A DNA stretch of 64,000 bases from an uncultured Alphaproteobacteria bacterium (GCA_934230415.1 CAKQEW010000004.1:1-64000); one strand, 5' to 3'; shown: positions 50,314 through 59,922, counted from the stretch's first letter. Made by a program: numbers and translations. Notes: generated from the sequence alone by a model not told the origin.

Positions 50314-50659
50314 TTATACTGGCATTGCCAGAATATTTCGGGCATTTGGCAATTCATGGGCGGGGGCGCGGTCTGCGTTCCAGAACGAGGCCGCATTTCG
50401 CCAGGATATACTGGTATTTATCATTGGTACAATTGTATTGTTAATGTTGCCAGTCATGTGGTGGCGGCGTGCGCTGATGTTTGCCAGTTTGATATTTATA
50501 CTGATTGCGGAATTAATAAACACCGCCATTGAAAACACCATTGACCGAATTGGCCCAGAATATCACGAATTATCCAAGCGTGCCAAGGATATTGGCAGTG
50601 CGGTCGTATTGTTGGCATTTGTGTGCGCAATTGTTGTGTGGGTGGGAATGTTGGTCTAA
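50303..50659 (+). CDS. dgkA: diacylglycerol kinase
   Basis: A 118-aa integral membrane kinase with three membrane segments. The family motif (AFRQD... then AELINTAIENTIDRIGPEYHELSKRAKDIGSAAV-type, here AELINTAIENTID) is clear. DgkA converts diacylglycerol to phosphatidic acid. Its overlap with the phosphoglycerol transferase gene indicates translational coupling and a shared recycling pathway. Confidence 0.93.
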   Translation: MKSNYTGIARIFRAFGNSWAGARSAFQNEAAFRQDILVFIIGTIVLLMLPVMWWRRALMFASLIFILIAELINTAIENTIDRIGPEYHELSKRAKDIGSAVVLLAFVCAIVVWVGMLV

Positions 50660-50720
50660 AATACCCATTGCAAATATACCGAATGTTTTATAATAATTAC
50701 CCTCACAGGAGATAAATATT

Positions 50721-53363
50721 ATGGAACTTTCGGGACTGTCGGATTCTGATGTAATAGCCAGCCGACAACGATATGGCAAAAATGTTCTGCCGGAACCCAG
50801 GTTGAAAACATGGTTTCAATTTCTGGGTGATACATTCAAAGACAAACTGAATTTGATACTATTGGTGTTGTGGGGTCTGTTTGTTGTGTTGTCATTTTTG
50901 GGATTTGACAATGTAACAGAGGTTATCGGTATCGGTCTGATTTTGGTCATAATCAGTGTGATAAACACAATTACCGGGCTAAAGAGTCAGCGGTTCGCCA
51001 ACGATTTGCGACGCCAGAATTCGGTGCACTATGTTAACGTGATTCGCAATGGACAAAAATCCAGAATCCTGTCGTCTGATATTGTTGTTGGGGATTTTGT
51101 TTCATTGGCCGCCGGTGATGGAATATATGCCGATGGATACCTGGTTGATGGGCAAATTTCTGTGGATAATTCGGCGTTAAACGGTGAATCAGCCAGTGCA
51201 CCAAAGGTCGCATGGCGCGCGTCGCGCCCGCCGTTTGAAATTGGTGTGCATCGCACGGTGTCTGGGGATGATTTCACAGATGAATCCAGTCTGTTTGCCG
51301 CCACAATGGTGACGTCTGGCGTTGGAATAATGCGGGTCAGCAATGTTGGCACCGCCACAGAAAACGCCGCTGGAATTATCCTGATGCAGGATATTGTCCC
51401 CGAAAAAACATCATTACAGATGCAACTGGATGACCTGGCCCAGAAAATCAGTATATTTGGTTTTGTTGGCGCGGCGATTATTGCGGTAATCCTGCTGGGG
51501 GCGGATGTTTGGACGGCCGGCGGAATGACGGCATATTTGGCGGGTGGGGGACTGGCGATATTTCGCGATGTGTGCACCGTTTTGACCACGGCGTTTGTTA
51601 TTATAATTGCCGCCGTACCCGAAGGTTTGCCATTGATTATTTCATTGGTTACGTCACAAAACGCGGGACGCATGGCGCGGGCAAATATATTGGCAAAAAA
51701 TCCTGCCAAGATACCCGAGGCCGGCAATATCCAATTGCTGTGTACTGATAAGACAGGGACACTGACATATGGAAATATGGTTGTGGCGGATGTGTTTCGT
51801 GGTGATGGTGGCGTGTTGGATATGGCGCGTGGGACTACAAAATTGTGTCATTTATTACAGAACGCAATCGTGGCGACAAATGGCGCAGAATACATGGGTC
51901 GTGAAATCCGGGGTGGAAACAGCACCGATCGCGCATTGCTGGCATTGATACCGGGTGCGCAGTATTCCCAAATCCTGGCAAAATTGCGCATCAAACATAA
52001 ATTGCCATTTGACAGTGCGTATAAATTCACCGCGGCCAATGTGGCGGGAAATATGGCGTTTTTCACCGGCGCCCCCGAACGCATTTTGGAACGTGTCACG
52101 TCATATGCCGATGATATGGGAAATCCTCAGCCCATTTCACGGCGCGTAATAAATAAAATCCTGGCCACGTCGGCGCGCGCCGCCAAACGTGTGTTGGCAA
52201 TTGCGTATTGCGATGGCGCGGGGCGGGCACCGGCGGGTGAATTACCGCCTGATTTGGTCCTGGGGGCGTTGGTAACAATTCATGATGGTGTCCGACCAGA
52301 GGTCCCGCACGCCGTCGCGCAAATACAACATGCCGGGGTCCAGGTAATGATGATAACGGGCGATAACCTGGAAACCGCGATTGCGGTTGCGCGCGATGCA
52401 GGAATTGTATCTGGGGACGCGGATGTGTGTATTAATGCGGTGGAACTGGAACAAAAATCAGACAGTGCACTGATGCGGTTGTTACCAAAATTGCGCGTTG
52501 TGGCGCGTGCGACCCCGACAACAAAATTGCGGATTGTTAAAATATCCCAGAAATTGCACCTGTGTTGTGGAATGTGTGGTGATGGTACAAATGATGCGCC
52601 GGCACTGAAAAAGGCGGACGTTGGGTATGCCATGGGCAATGGCACCGATGTGACCAAGGACGCCGCCGATATCATCATCACAGACAGTAATTTTGTGTCA
52701 ATTGTAAAATCTGTATTACTGGGGCGCACGTTTATGCATAACATAACAATGTTCTTGCGTTTTCAGTTGCCGATAAATTTCACATTGGTGTTATTAAGTG
52801 TGATATTCCCATTGGTCTGGGCGGTGCCAGCATTGGTCGCCAGCCAGATTTTGATTGTGAATATCCTGATGGACAGCTTGAACAGCCTGGCGTTTGGTGG
52901 CGAACCGGAAAAACCAGAATACTTTGATGTGCCACCGGTGCCAAAGGGAACGCCGATGTTAACCCATGCAATTAAATGGGAAATTGTTGGATACACGACG
53001 GTGTTTATGTCGCTGTTTGCGGGATTGTGGCTGATGCATCGCGGGGGCGTCTTTGCCGATGGTCAGTATATGACGGCGCGTTTCATATTGTTGGTCTGGG
53101 TCGCAATGCTGAATGGATTTAATATCAGAACGACGCGGCTAAATCTGTTCGCGGGACTGGGGCAAAATATGCGATTTGTTTATATTGCGGCAATGGTGCT
53201 TGTTGGCGTGTTTATTCTGGTTCAATACGATGGCATTGTGTTCAATACCGTGCCATTGAATGTTGCCCAGTGGTGTGCGGTTTTATTACTGGCCACCATG
53301 GTGATTCCAATCGGAATACTGGGAAAAATATTGTTTGCAAACCGTCAAAAACAGATATACTGA
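50721..53363 (+). CDS. P-type (PMCA/SERCA-like) calcium-transporting ATPase
   Basis: An 880-aa P2-type ATPase: actuator domain with VDNSALNGESA, ion-site AAVPEGLPL in M4, phosphorylation motif LLCTDKTGTLTYGN, nucleotide domain, hinge MCGDGTNDAPALKKADVG and six C-terminal segments. The M4 PEGLPL and M6 NILMDSLNSLA patterns resemble plasma-membrane calcium pumps (type 2B). It probably exports calcium or manganese. Ribosome site AGGAGATAAAT. The TatD gene follows after 4 bases. Confidence 0.92.
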   Translation: MELSGLSDSDVIASRQRYGKNVLPEPRLKTWFQFLGDTFKDKLNLILLVLWGLFVVLSFLGFDNVTEVIGIGLILVIISVINTITGLKSQRFANDLRRQNSVHYVNVIRNGQKSRILSSDIVVGDFVSLAAGDGIYADGYLVDGQISVDNSALNGESASAPKVAWRASRPPFEIGVHRTVSGDDFTDESSLFAATMVTSGVGIMRVSNVGTATENAAGIILMQDIVPEKTSLQMQLDDLAQKISIFGFVGAAIIAVILLGADVWTAGGMTAYLAGGGLAIFRDVCTVLTTAFVIIIAAVPEGLPLIISLVTSQNAGRMARANILAKNPAKIPEAGNIQLLCTDKTGTLTYGNMVVADVFRGDGGVLDMARGTTKLCHLLQNAIVATNGAEYMGREIRGGNSTDRALLALIPGAQYSQILAKLRIKHKLPFDSAYKFTAANVAGNMAFFTGAPERILERVTSYADDMGNPQPISRRVINKILATSARAAKRVLAIAYCDGAGRAPAGELPPDLVLGALVTIHDGVRPEVPHAVAQIQHAGVQVMMITGDNLETAIAVARDAGIVSGDADVCINAVELEQKSDSALMRLLPKLRVVARATPTTKLRIVKISQKLHLCCGMCGDGTNDAPALKKADVGYAMGNGTDVTKDAADIIITDSNFVSIVKSVLLGRTFMHNITMFLRFQLPINFTLVLLSVIFPLVWAVPALVASQILIVNILMDSLNSLAFGGEPEKPEYFDVPPVPKGTPMLTHAIKWEIVGYTTVFMSLFAGLWLMHRGGVFADGQYMTARFILLVWVAMLNGFNIRTTRLNLFAGLGQNMRFVYIAAMVLVGVFILVQYDGIVFNTVPLNVAQWCAVLLLATMVIPIGILGKILFANRQKQIY

Positions 53364-53367
53364 ATAT

Positions 53368-54066
53368 ATGCAAAAATATATTGATGCACATTGTCATTAT
53401 ACAACGCCGATGCTGCCGGTTATGGGGGCGGTGTTTAATTCTGCAACAATGCGGGATTGGGTGCGCGCGGATGATGCGCCATATGCGGGCGCAATTGGGA
53501 TTCATCCGTGGTACCTGGATGAATTGGCGCCCGATTGGGATGCCCAGATGGCCCAGTTGCTGCGTGCAAATCCTGATTTAATGGTTGGTGAAATCGGACT
53601 GGATGTGGCGCGTGGTGACATTACCCGCCAGATTCCGGTGTTCGTTCGCCAGATGGCGCTGGCGCATGAATTCGGGCGTGTGGCACATATTCACTGTGTG
53701 CGCGCGTGGAATCGGATGTTGCATGTCCTGGCGGCGGGTAAATTGCCCCCGGCGATTGTTTTTCATAGTTTTCGGGGCAATGCTGAAATTGCGGGTGCCA
53801 TATTGCAACATACAAATGCGTATTTTTCGTTCGGCCCCATGTGTGATGCGCGGTCGGTATGCGGGGTGGATATGGAACGGATACTGGTTGAATCAGATGC
53901 TGCCGCGCCTGGGGCGGCGGCGGACGCGTTGTCACGTGCGGTTTCGCGAATTGCCGAATTTCGCCATATGACACCGGAATCCGTATCCGAAATAATTTAT
54001 AACAATACAATGGGAATAATACAAAATGCCAGACAGATTACACAGAACACGCCTGTTGTTGGGTGA
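53368..54066 (+). CDS. TatD-family metal-dependent hydrolase
   Basis: A 232-aa TIM-barrel amidohydrolase: metal ligands in YIDAHCHY, GAIGIHPWYL, GEIGLDV, HIHC and ESDAAAP. TatD enzymes are 3'-5' exonucleases or RNA/DNA quality-control hydrolases; this copy is slightly shorter than typical (about 260 aa) and its third motif (ARGD) lacks the usual basic residue pattern. Its 3' end overlaps tcdA by 41 bases. Confidence 0.82.
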   Translation: MQKYIDAHCHYTTPMLPVMGAVFNSATMRDWVRADDAPYAGAIGIHPWYLDELAPDWDAQMAQLLRANPDLMVGEIGLDVARGDITRQIPVFVRQMALAHEFGRVAHIHCVRAWNRMLHVLAAGKLPPAIVFHSFRGNAEIAGAILQHTNAYFSFGPMCDARSVCGVDMERILVESDAAAPGAAADALSRAVSRIAEFRHMTPESVSEIIYNNTMGIIQNARQITQNTPVVG

Positions 54067-54703
54067 TGAAAATATTGCGCGGTTGCGTGCATCAACCGTC
54101 ATGGTTGTTGGATGTGGCGCGGTCGGGTCGTTCGCAATAGAGGCCCTGGCGCGCAGTGGTGTCGGCCACATAATTGTTGTTGATTTTGACCGGGTTGAAG
54201 AATCAAATATTAATCGCCAATTGTTCGCACTGGAATCAACCATCGGCATGCCCAAGGTGGCGGTTGCCGCCGCGCGGATTCACGATATTAACCCGGACAC
54301 GGTTGTGGATACATATGACATGTTTTTTGATGATGCACATGCGCCCGATGTTATGCCTGATTTTGTAATTGATGCAATTGATTCTGTGTCATCAAAAATC
54401 GCACTGGCCACATGGTGCCAGGCGCGCAATATCCCATTTATCGCCAGTATGGGCGCCGCGCGCAAAACAGACGCTACACAAATCAGGGTGGGGCGCCTGT
54501 CAAAAACCAGCGTGTGTCCATTGGCGGCCAAGATTCGCCGTCTGGCACGTGATACCGGCCTGCGTGATTTTCCGGTTGTGTATTCAACCGAACCCGCCAA
54601 TCCGAACGTTGCGCCAAATCATACATTTGGTTCAATCATAACAATTACCGGCACATTTGGCCTGTGGTGTGCGAATGCCGCCATACAACACATTATTAAA
54701 TAA
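54026..54703 (+). CDS. tcdA: tRNA threonylcarbamoyladenosine dehydratase TcdA
   Basis: A 225-aa E1-like protein that cyclises t6A37 of tRNA to ct6A using ATP. Nucleotide-binding VVGCGAVGSFAIEALA, VDFDRVEESNINRQ and the adenylation residues DAIDSVSSK are present, as are the Cys segments (SVCPLAAKIRR). Overlap with the TatD gene suggests coupling. Confidence 0.9.
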   Translation: MPDRLHRTRLLLGDENIARLRASTVMVVGCGAVGSFAIEALARSGVGHIIVVDFDRVEESNINRQLFALESTIGMPKVAVAAARIHDINPDTVVDTYDMFFDDAHAPDVMPDFVIDAIDSVSSKIALATWCQARNIPFIASMGAARKTDATQIRVGRLSKTSVCPLAAKIRRLARDTGLRDFPVVYSTEPANPNVAPNHTFGSIITITGTFGLWCANAAIQHIIK

Positions 54704-54874
54704 TTGCGAAAAGCGCGGCAATATGTACATGTGTATGTGTCGCAAAGGTATAAAATCCGTGGTAAAGAACGTTTTCCTAAAACACATAAACGCGTTGCGT
54801 GTGTGTTATGCCATGCGTTATAATATGCGTGTCTGATACAGACACAGTCAAACCTGATGCAAAAGGAGAAAAAG

Positions 54875-55087
54875 ATGAGAGGACTGACAAACTATGTGTT
54901 TAAACCACTGACGTTCATCGGCGCCCTGAACTGGGGACTGATTGGGCTGTTTGGATTTGATTTGGTCGCGTGGATATTCGGCACCGCCACAATCGCCAGC
55001 AGCATTGTGTACAGCATAATCGGTATTTCAGCCTTGATTTGGTTGATTTGGATTTTTGTTGACCAGCCTGTGCACAACGAACGTTAA
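54875..55087 (+). CDS. DUF378 family small membrane protein
   Basis: A 70-aa protein with two membrane segments: FIGALNWGLIGLFGFDLV (the family's GALNWGL.G signature) and IVYSIIGISALIWLIWIF. The function is unknown. Start with AAAAGGAG ribosome site. A terminator (CGCCCC/GGGGCG, T-run, 55116-55143) lies between it and the convergent HNH gene. Confidence 0.9.
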   Translation: MRGLTNYVFKPLTFIGALNWGLIGLFGFDLVAWIFGTATIASSIVYSIIGISALIWLIWIFVDQPVHNER

Positions 55088-55137
55088 CGCACATTGTACA
55101 GTTTTCATGTCATTTTCGCCCCACGCTGGGGCGTTTT

Positions 55138-55479
55138 TTATTTTTCGTTCATTGTTTCCAATGCACGAATAACAATGTCGCGTTCAGATTTCTTTAATTT
55201 CCATGTGTCCAACGCATGCTGGAATAGTTCGGTTTTGTGGGTCGCAAATTCATCAGGCATCATGTCGCCCTTGATGGAATTACATATCTGGTGTGCCGGG
55301 AACAAGTTTTCGCGAAAATCCGTGCCACCGTGCATTTTCGGTATGTGGTGGTCAATGGACATTTTCTGCTTGCGCAATATTGGGTTGCCACAAATGTTAC
55401 AGTATACGTCGTCGCACAGTAATAATTCAAATTTCAGCGTAATGGTGATTTTATGTGTTTCTGTGCGTTCGCGTTCCAT
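55138..55479 (-). CDS. HNH endonuclease
   Basis: A 113-aa protein with the HNH fold: first zinc-knuckle CNICGN, catalytic SIDHHIPKMHGGTD, and final LFPAHQICNSIKGD. The family includes restriction and homing nucleases. It faces the OLD nuclease gene and may belong to the same defence locus, but also resembles free-standing phage HNH genes. No partner methylase is adjacent. Confidence 0.82.
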   Translation of the reverse strand: MERERTETHKITITLKFELLLCDDVYCNICGNPILRKQKMSIDHHIPKMHGGTDFRENLFPAHQICNSIKGDMMPDEFATHKTELFQHALDTWKLKKSERDIVIRALETMNEK

Positions 55480-55570
55480 TTTGCCCCCAAATGTTATTAT
55501 ACATTGATAATACTAGTCGTTTTGGGACGCAATTGTCAACTGGTTTTGTATCATATTTGTGTTTAATATA

Positions 55571-55598
55571 TTGACAAATAAAATATTTGTATTATTTT
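55571..55598 (+). promoter_or_regulatory. promoter with embedded operator-like palindrome (site B)
   Basis: -35 TTGACA (55571-55576), 16-base spacer, -10 TATTTT (55593-55598). ACAAATA-AAA-TATTTGT (55574-55590) is a perfect 7-bp-arm palindrome, the best of the five related sites. Confidence 0.65.
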
Positions 55599-55627
55599 TA
55601 TTGTCGTAAATAACAGGAACGTATCAA

Positions 55628-57187
55628 ATGAAGATTAGCAAAGTTCATATTCATAATATCTATTCAATCCAAGACGCAGAATTCACGCTGGCTGATTTTA
55701 ACATGATGGTCGGTAAAAATGGTGTCGGCAAAAGCAATATATTGAATATCCTGAACGGATTTTTCCAGGGTGGGGCGCATTGCGGTCTGATGTGCCCGGG
55801 CATGGCGTATGCAAACAGCGCCCCCCAGGAACCATTGTGGATAGAGGTTGAATTGGACCTGACAGAATCTGAATTTGCCGCGTTGCCAGATGAATACCAG
55901 GCAATCCCGAACAAATTGCGCATTCGTAAAACAATCGCGAATGTAGAGGCCGTCCTGGCAGAATTGGCTAACGAACCGGGCGTTACCAATGTCCCAAATG
56001 AAACCAGCACACGCATTTATACGAAAAACGGCATGGTAAAATCAGACTATAAAATACCGTGCGATGTTGTCTTTGTTGCGCCGACAAATTATGGCCAATC
56101 GCAATTTATGGGTGAAAAAGCCCCCGACCAGGCGCAATTGGATTCGGCCGCCACAATACTGCACAGTTCGGATACCATGGTTCACCTGGATATAGAGGAT
56201 ATAAAAGATGTTGGTGCGGCGCACGCGCTGATTGGCATGCATGAATTTGGAATGTCGCCAAACCAATCGTGGGTGAAAATGAGTTCTGGTGCCCAGCACG
56301 CCGGCCAAATATCCAGCGCGGCCACCAAGGCAAAAGACCCAAATCGTCTGACATTATTGTTGTGTGATGAACCGGAAAATTCGCTGCACCCCAGTTACCT
56401 GTCGGCGGCGGCGGGGACATTGCGTAATTTTGCCAATCAGCCGAATTGTCAGGTTGTTGTCACGACGCACAGTCCACAGTTGGTTGCAGAAAACGCGACC
56501 GATTTGACGAATATTATGCGCCTGGACAGGTATGATGGCGCAACGCGCGTACACCAATATCCCGCAATTACCCAGGACAAGATTTATAATTTGACATTCC
56601 TGAATAACCTGGATCGTGCAAAAATGTTCTTCTCTGATCGTGTGATTTTGGTAGAGGGTGAAACAGAAACCGCATTTTTCAACTATATGACAGAAAACAA
56701 TCTGTTCCGAAATGAACCAACCCCAGAAAATGTCACGCTGGTTAATTGCCAGGGCAAATTCTATATCAAATATTTCGCTGATATTTTGACACAATATGGT
56801 ATTCCGCATACGACGCTGTGGGATTTGGATCGTGGCAAATACTCAACAGATAACGAAAACATATTGGGGTGTTTTAACGATTTGATGTCGGTTGGGTATT
56901 GTTTCTATGAAAGTATAGAACCGTTTTGCGGCATAACCAAGGTTCAAAACTTGCCGGCGCACGTGAACTTTATCCAGAAATATACCGATGGTACAATTGC
57001 CCAGAATAAACGTGACCAACTGGTCACGCTGTTCAGCAACCTGGTTCATGCGCCCGAAACACCCGAACCGGCGGTCGCGGACCCGGATTTTAAAACGGTG
57101 CAATCGTTTAAGCGGGTGCCAACAATTACCGCACAACCCGTTGCGCTGGGCCTGTATCGGGTAACATTGCGCGGCAAAACAAAATAG
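55628..57187 (+). CDS. OLD-family nuclease (ATPase plus TOPRIM), stand-alone
   Basis: A 519-aa class-1-like OLD protein. Residues 1-330 form an SMC-type ATPase: Walker A GKNGVGKS (29-36), signature-like KMSSGAQHAG, Walker B LLLCDEPENSLHP and VVVTTHSPQL. Residues about 335-450 form the TOPRIM nuclease: VILVEGETE (Glu) and LWDLDRG (Asp). OLD proteins give phage exclusion, alone or with UvrD-like GajB; no such partner is seen here. The promoter carries an operator-like palindrome. Its last 29 bases belong to a 175-bp repeat duplicated at 62062. Confidence 0.86.
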   Translation: MKISKVHIHNIYSIQDAEFTLADFNMMVGKNGVGKSNILNILNGFFQGGAHCGLMCPGMAYANSAPQEPLWIEVELDLTESEFAALPDEYQAIPNKLRIRKTIANVEAVLAELANEPGVTNVPNETSTRIYTKNGMVKSDYKIPCDVVFVAPTNYGQSQFMGEKAPDQAQLDSAATILHSSDTMVHLDIEDIKDVGAAHALIGMHEFGMSPNQSWVKMSSGAQHAGQISSAATKAKDPNRLTLLLCDEPENSLHPSYLSAAAGTLRNFANQPNCQVVVTTHSPQLVAENATDLTNIMRLDRYDGATRVHQYPAITQDKIYNLTFLNNLDRAKMFFSDRVILVEGETETAFFNYMTENNLFRNEPTPENVTLVNCQGKFYIKYFADILTQYGIPHTTLWDLDRGKYSTDNENILGCFNDLMSVGYCFYESIEPFCGITKVQNLPAHVNFIQKYTDGTIAQNKRDQLVTLFSNLVHAPETPEPAVADPDFKTVQSFKRVPTITAQPVALGLYRVTLRGKTK

Positions 57188-57333
57188 CCCCCCGGCAGGT
57201 GTTCAAAATTCTTTGCCGCCCCGCATTTTGTACATGCAGATTTTGGTAAAAAAACTGACTCTCTACGACGTTTGCAGGATGTGTGTTTGACACAAAACAA
57301 AACCCCACCAATGGTGGGGTTAATCTTTGGCTC
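57159..57333. repeat. 175-bp direct repeat, left copy (OLD 3' end to tRNA-Asn 3' end)
   Basis: Nearly identical (about three differences) to 62062-62237. It begins inside the OLD gene, includes the tRNA-Asn terminator (CCCCACC/GGTGGGG), and ends with TGGCTC, the first six bases read from the tRNA 3' end. It then diverges. Confidence 0.9.
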
Positions 57334-57336
57334 AGA

Positions 57337-57426
57337 TGTATAAGCATATGTCGAACGCGCGATATCTTAGATTTACTTAGCTTGGGTAAAAGTATTGAAA
57401 AGATTTTGCAGCGTTATCCGGTATAA
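57337..57426 (+). pseudogene. C-terminal remnant of a DUF433 antitoxin
   Basis: The frame reads RTRDILDLLSLGKSIEKIL, then QRYPV and stop, resembling the end of DUF433 (VapB-like) antitoxins. The 5' part is missing at the repeat boundary. Confidence 0.45.
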
Positions 57427-57477
57427 ATCACGTAAACCCAGCAGCATTCAGGCAAAAAGGGCACCGAAGCAACCTAT

Positions 57478-58230
57478 TTGGCATTGTTCACACGTGATAA
57501 AGTGGGCGAACAGTGGATGCACGATAACGGCATTACAACCAAAAAATCTTGTGAAAGTCCTGATTTTATATTCGAAGTTCCGGGGCGGCCGACAATAGGT
57601 CTGGAAATCGTCAATTTTATTCAACCAAGTGACAAAAATTCCGCGACAATGCGATTGGAAAGAATTGCCAAGAAAATTGTTGCACATTTCAAACAAAAGG
57701 GTGTTCCATTGTCGTTATTGATAAATGTGTTTGACCCAAGGGAATGGAGTGCGAAATGGTCGGACCATTTGGATGCTTGTGCAAATCCAGGTTTTGACCA
57801 TTTGAATGCGTCCGATGATGAAATTAAATGTGCGTTTTTATCTGCGTTGGACCCCGAAACAATACCAGAGTTTGGAATAGTTAAAAAGTCAATCACGGTG
57901 AATGGCCAGACCTTTATTTTGAACGCCAGTCAAATGCACGCACCGCATACACATTATCACGTCAATAATATGGGGCGTTGCATTGAAGACCCGTTTGATG
58001 AAATCCAAACAATAATAGACGGTAAAAACAAGAAATTCCAATCATACAAGGCCAATTGTGACGAATGCGATTTGTTAATTGTGGTCGATGGTGGATTTGT
58101 GCATTTGGACGACGAATTGAAAACATATCGGTTTGAGTCGGTGTTTAGAAATGTATTCTTTATGGATTTGTCGTTCGGGTGCAAGGTTATAAAACTGAAC
58201 ATACTGCCACCACGCAATGCACCGTGTTAA
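57478..58230 (+). CDS. unknown protein, possibly nuclease-like, start uncertain
   Basis: I do not recognise this protein. The frame is open from 57436 and the only early starts are TTG 57478 and ATG 57514, so the 5' end may be truncated. SPDFIFEVPGRPTIGLEIVNF looks like the core of a PD-(D/E)XK fold (Asp, then Glu-x-x), but the usual Lys is not obvious. The C-terminal part has CDLLIVVDGGFVHLDDELKT. It sits in the mobile island. A restriction or toxin nuclease is possible. Confidence 0.5.
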   Translation: MALFTRDKVGEQWMHDNGITTKKSCESPDFIFEVPGRPTIGLEIVNFIQPSDKNSATMRLERIAKKIVAHFKQKGVPLSLLINVFDPREWSAKWSDHLDACANPGFDHLNASDDEIKCAFLSALDPETIPEFGIVKKSITVNGQTFILNASQMHAPHTHYHVNNMGRCIEDPFDEIQTIIDGKNKKFQSYKANCDECDLLIVVDGGFVHLDDELKTYRFESVFRNVFFMDLSFGCKVIKLNILPPRNAPC

Positions 58231-58431
58231 TTCCCCCATTATACCACCCATATACAGCCCCCAATACAGGTCACATCATTATATCACCCATATACCCCAA
58301 CAATCCCCCCACCCCCCGGGTGAAGTAAGAAAAAGCCAAAAACAATGGTTTTTTACTTCCCAAAACTTACAAATATGAATATAATCTGTTATAATATGAA
58401 CATTAACTGTTAAATATAAAGAGTGTGTGCG

Positions 58432-58902
58432 ATGGCAAAAGTAGCAAAAACCAAAGAAGAAACCCTGGAAACGATATTGTTCAATTGTCGCAATCATTTG
58501 CGTGGTCGTGCACCTATGACGGACAAACGTGATTTGTTGCTGACATTGGTGTTCTTGAAATTTATCGGTGACCGGTTTAAAGACCAACAGGACAAAATCC
58601 GTGAAACCGAAGAAGCGGGGTTTGTTGAAATGGCGTTAAAGACCCCAAGTTTTTATACCAAGGACGGTGTGTTCTTTTTGTCGGATGATTGTTTTTGGGA
58701 TAAACTGATATTGAAACTGGCCAAGGGTCGCACAACCATCGCCATTGCACACCGCTTATCAACCTTGCGTAACATGGACAGAATTATTGTGATGGATCAT
58801 GGGCATATCATTGAATCTGGCACACATCAATCGTTATTACGCAAGAAAGGCCACTATGCGAAATTGTGGAAGATGCAATCCGGTGGATTCTTACAGGAAT
58901 AA
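58432..58902 (+). pseudogene. chimera: HsdM N-terminus fused to ABC-transporter C-terminus
   Basis: Residues about 1-95 match the start of a type I DNA methyltransferase HsdM (LETILFNCRNHLRGRAPM, LLLTLVFLKFIGDRF). From about residue 97 the frame continues as the end of an ABC exporter ATPase: GRTTIAIAHRLSTLRNMDRI, then VMDHGHIIESGTH, close to the C-terminus of 45676-47448. Neither activity can survive: no methylase catalytic motif, no Walker A. It has a TATAAT promoter and may be expressed. It ends 9 bases before the next gene. The preceding 200 bases (58231-58431) hold no gene, only C-rich TATACCACCCATATA-like repeats. Confidence 0.82.
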
Positions 58903-58911
58903 GGAGCAGAC

Positions 58912-59922
58912 ATGAAACATACAGATGAACAAATAATTGCTACAGTGCGCAAAATCTTGGACATTTTACACGATCCGGACAATGGTTTTAATGCTTTTCG
59001 TAAGGAACTTCGGGAACAACACCTGAAAAAAGATGAATACGAACAACGTATCGTTGATAAAGAATATGAATTGGCGGAAAAGTATGGTTTAACAAAAAAC
59101 GACAATAGAGATGAAATAAAATTCCGCCTTACTGGTAAAGATGTTATGGATAGCCATCTGTATGTATCTTGTGGTCAGGCGGCTAAGGCGTTTTGTTATG
59201 TAAATTCACAATTACCAAAGGAAGAACAGTTAGATTTAAGGGTTTTGTTCAGTACGGATGTTGAACACCTTATTGATGCAAAAGAAGGTCATACTTTACC
59301 ATGTGTAAAATTATCAGATGGCAAATGGCATGCAATAGAACCACAAATTCAGCCAGAAAAAGATAAACAGCCAGGATTCAATTTTGTATGTGATGATGTA
59401 AAAGTTGATGGTGAAATATGGCACCAATTGGAATCTATTAAAAAGAAGGGTCGGCCATATCAGATAACAAAAATTGTGACACCAGAAGAACACGCAACAA
59501 CATATTCCGATTTTGGAAAGTTTTTAGATGCATCCATGGTACACAAAGGCAAGCTAAGCTTTGTATGTTCAACACTTAAACTGATATTACAAGACAAAAA
59601 TCCAGGACAATATAAAAACAGCAAACGTCAAATTTATGAAATTTGCAAAGCCTTGGACGGAAAGAATGCAGCGGTAAAAGTGTGGATCTTCACTAGGGGG
59701 GAAGATATAGCGTGCAGAATTGGTATTGAAGACGATGGTGTATGTTACGACATGAACCCAACTGTACAATACCTGTCTTTGAGAAAGGTTGTTGGCAATG
59801 ATTTCGCGTTCAATGAACCTGGCTTTAAATTAACACAAACACTGACCCCAGAAGAATATGTCCAAGAATTTGAAAAGCGCGTTCAAACAATGGTGAATAT
59901 AAACAACGAAGTAAGAGAATAA
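58912..59922 (+). CDS. putative transglutaminase-like protein in a three-gene cassette
   Basis: A 336-aa cytoplasmic protein. SHLYVSCGQAAKAFCYVN (Cys87), EGHTLPCVKLSDGKWHAIEP (His127, Glu143) fit the transglutaminase/cysteine-protease core order Cys-His-Asp/Glu with the typical GH...W...(D/E)P spacing. N-terminal 75 residues are charged and helical; the C-terminal 190 are unassigned. Ribosome site AAGGAGCAGAC. It is followed by a subtilase and a GNAT gene on the same strand, with a small spacer ORF. The assignment is by pattern only. Confidence 0.6.
   Translation: MKHTDEQIIATVRKILDILHDPDNGFNAFRKELREQHLKKDEYEQRIVDKEYELAEKYGLTKNDNRDEIKFRLTGKDVMDSHLYVSCGQAAKAFCYVNSQLPKEEQLDLRVLFSTDVEHLIDAKEGHTLPCVKLSDGKWHAIEPQIQPEKDKQPGFNFVCDDVKVDGEIWHQLESIKKKGRPYQITKIVTPEEHATTYSDFGKFLDASMVHKGKLSFVCSTLKLILQDKNPGQYKNSKRQIYEICKALDGKNAAVKVWIFTRGEDIACRIGIEDDGVCYDMNPTVQYLSLRKVVGNDFAFNEPGFKLTQTLTPEEYVQEFEKRVQTMVNINNEVRE

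Noticed and set aside
55138..57187. Two-gene Gabija-like system (OLD plus UvrD-type helicase)
   Set aside because: No helicase gene lies next to the OLD gene; the neighbour is an HNH nuclease on the opposite strand and the downstream sequence is a repeat.
58231..58431. C-rich repeats (TATACCACCCATATA, TATATCACCCATATA) as a possible origin or array
   Set aside because: Only two or three imperfect units, no DnaA-box cluster and no replication gene; probably a degenerate intergenic spacer of the island.
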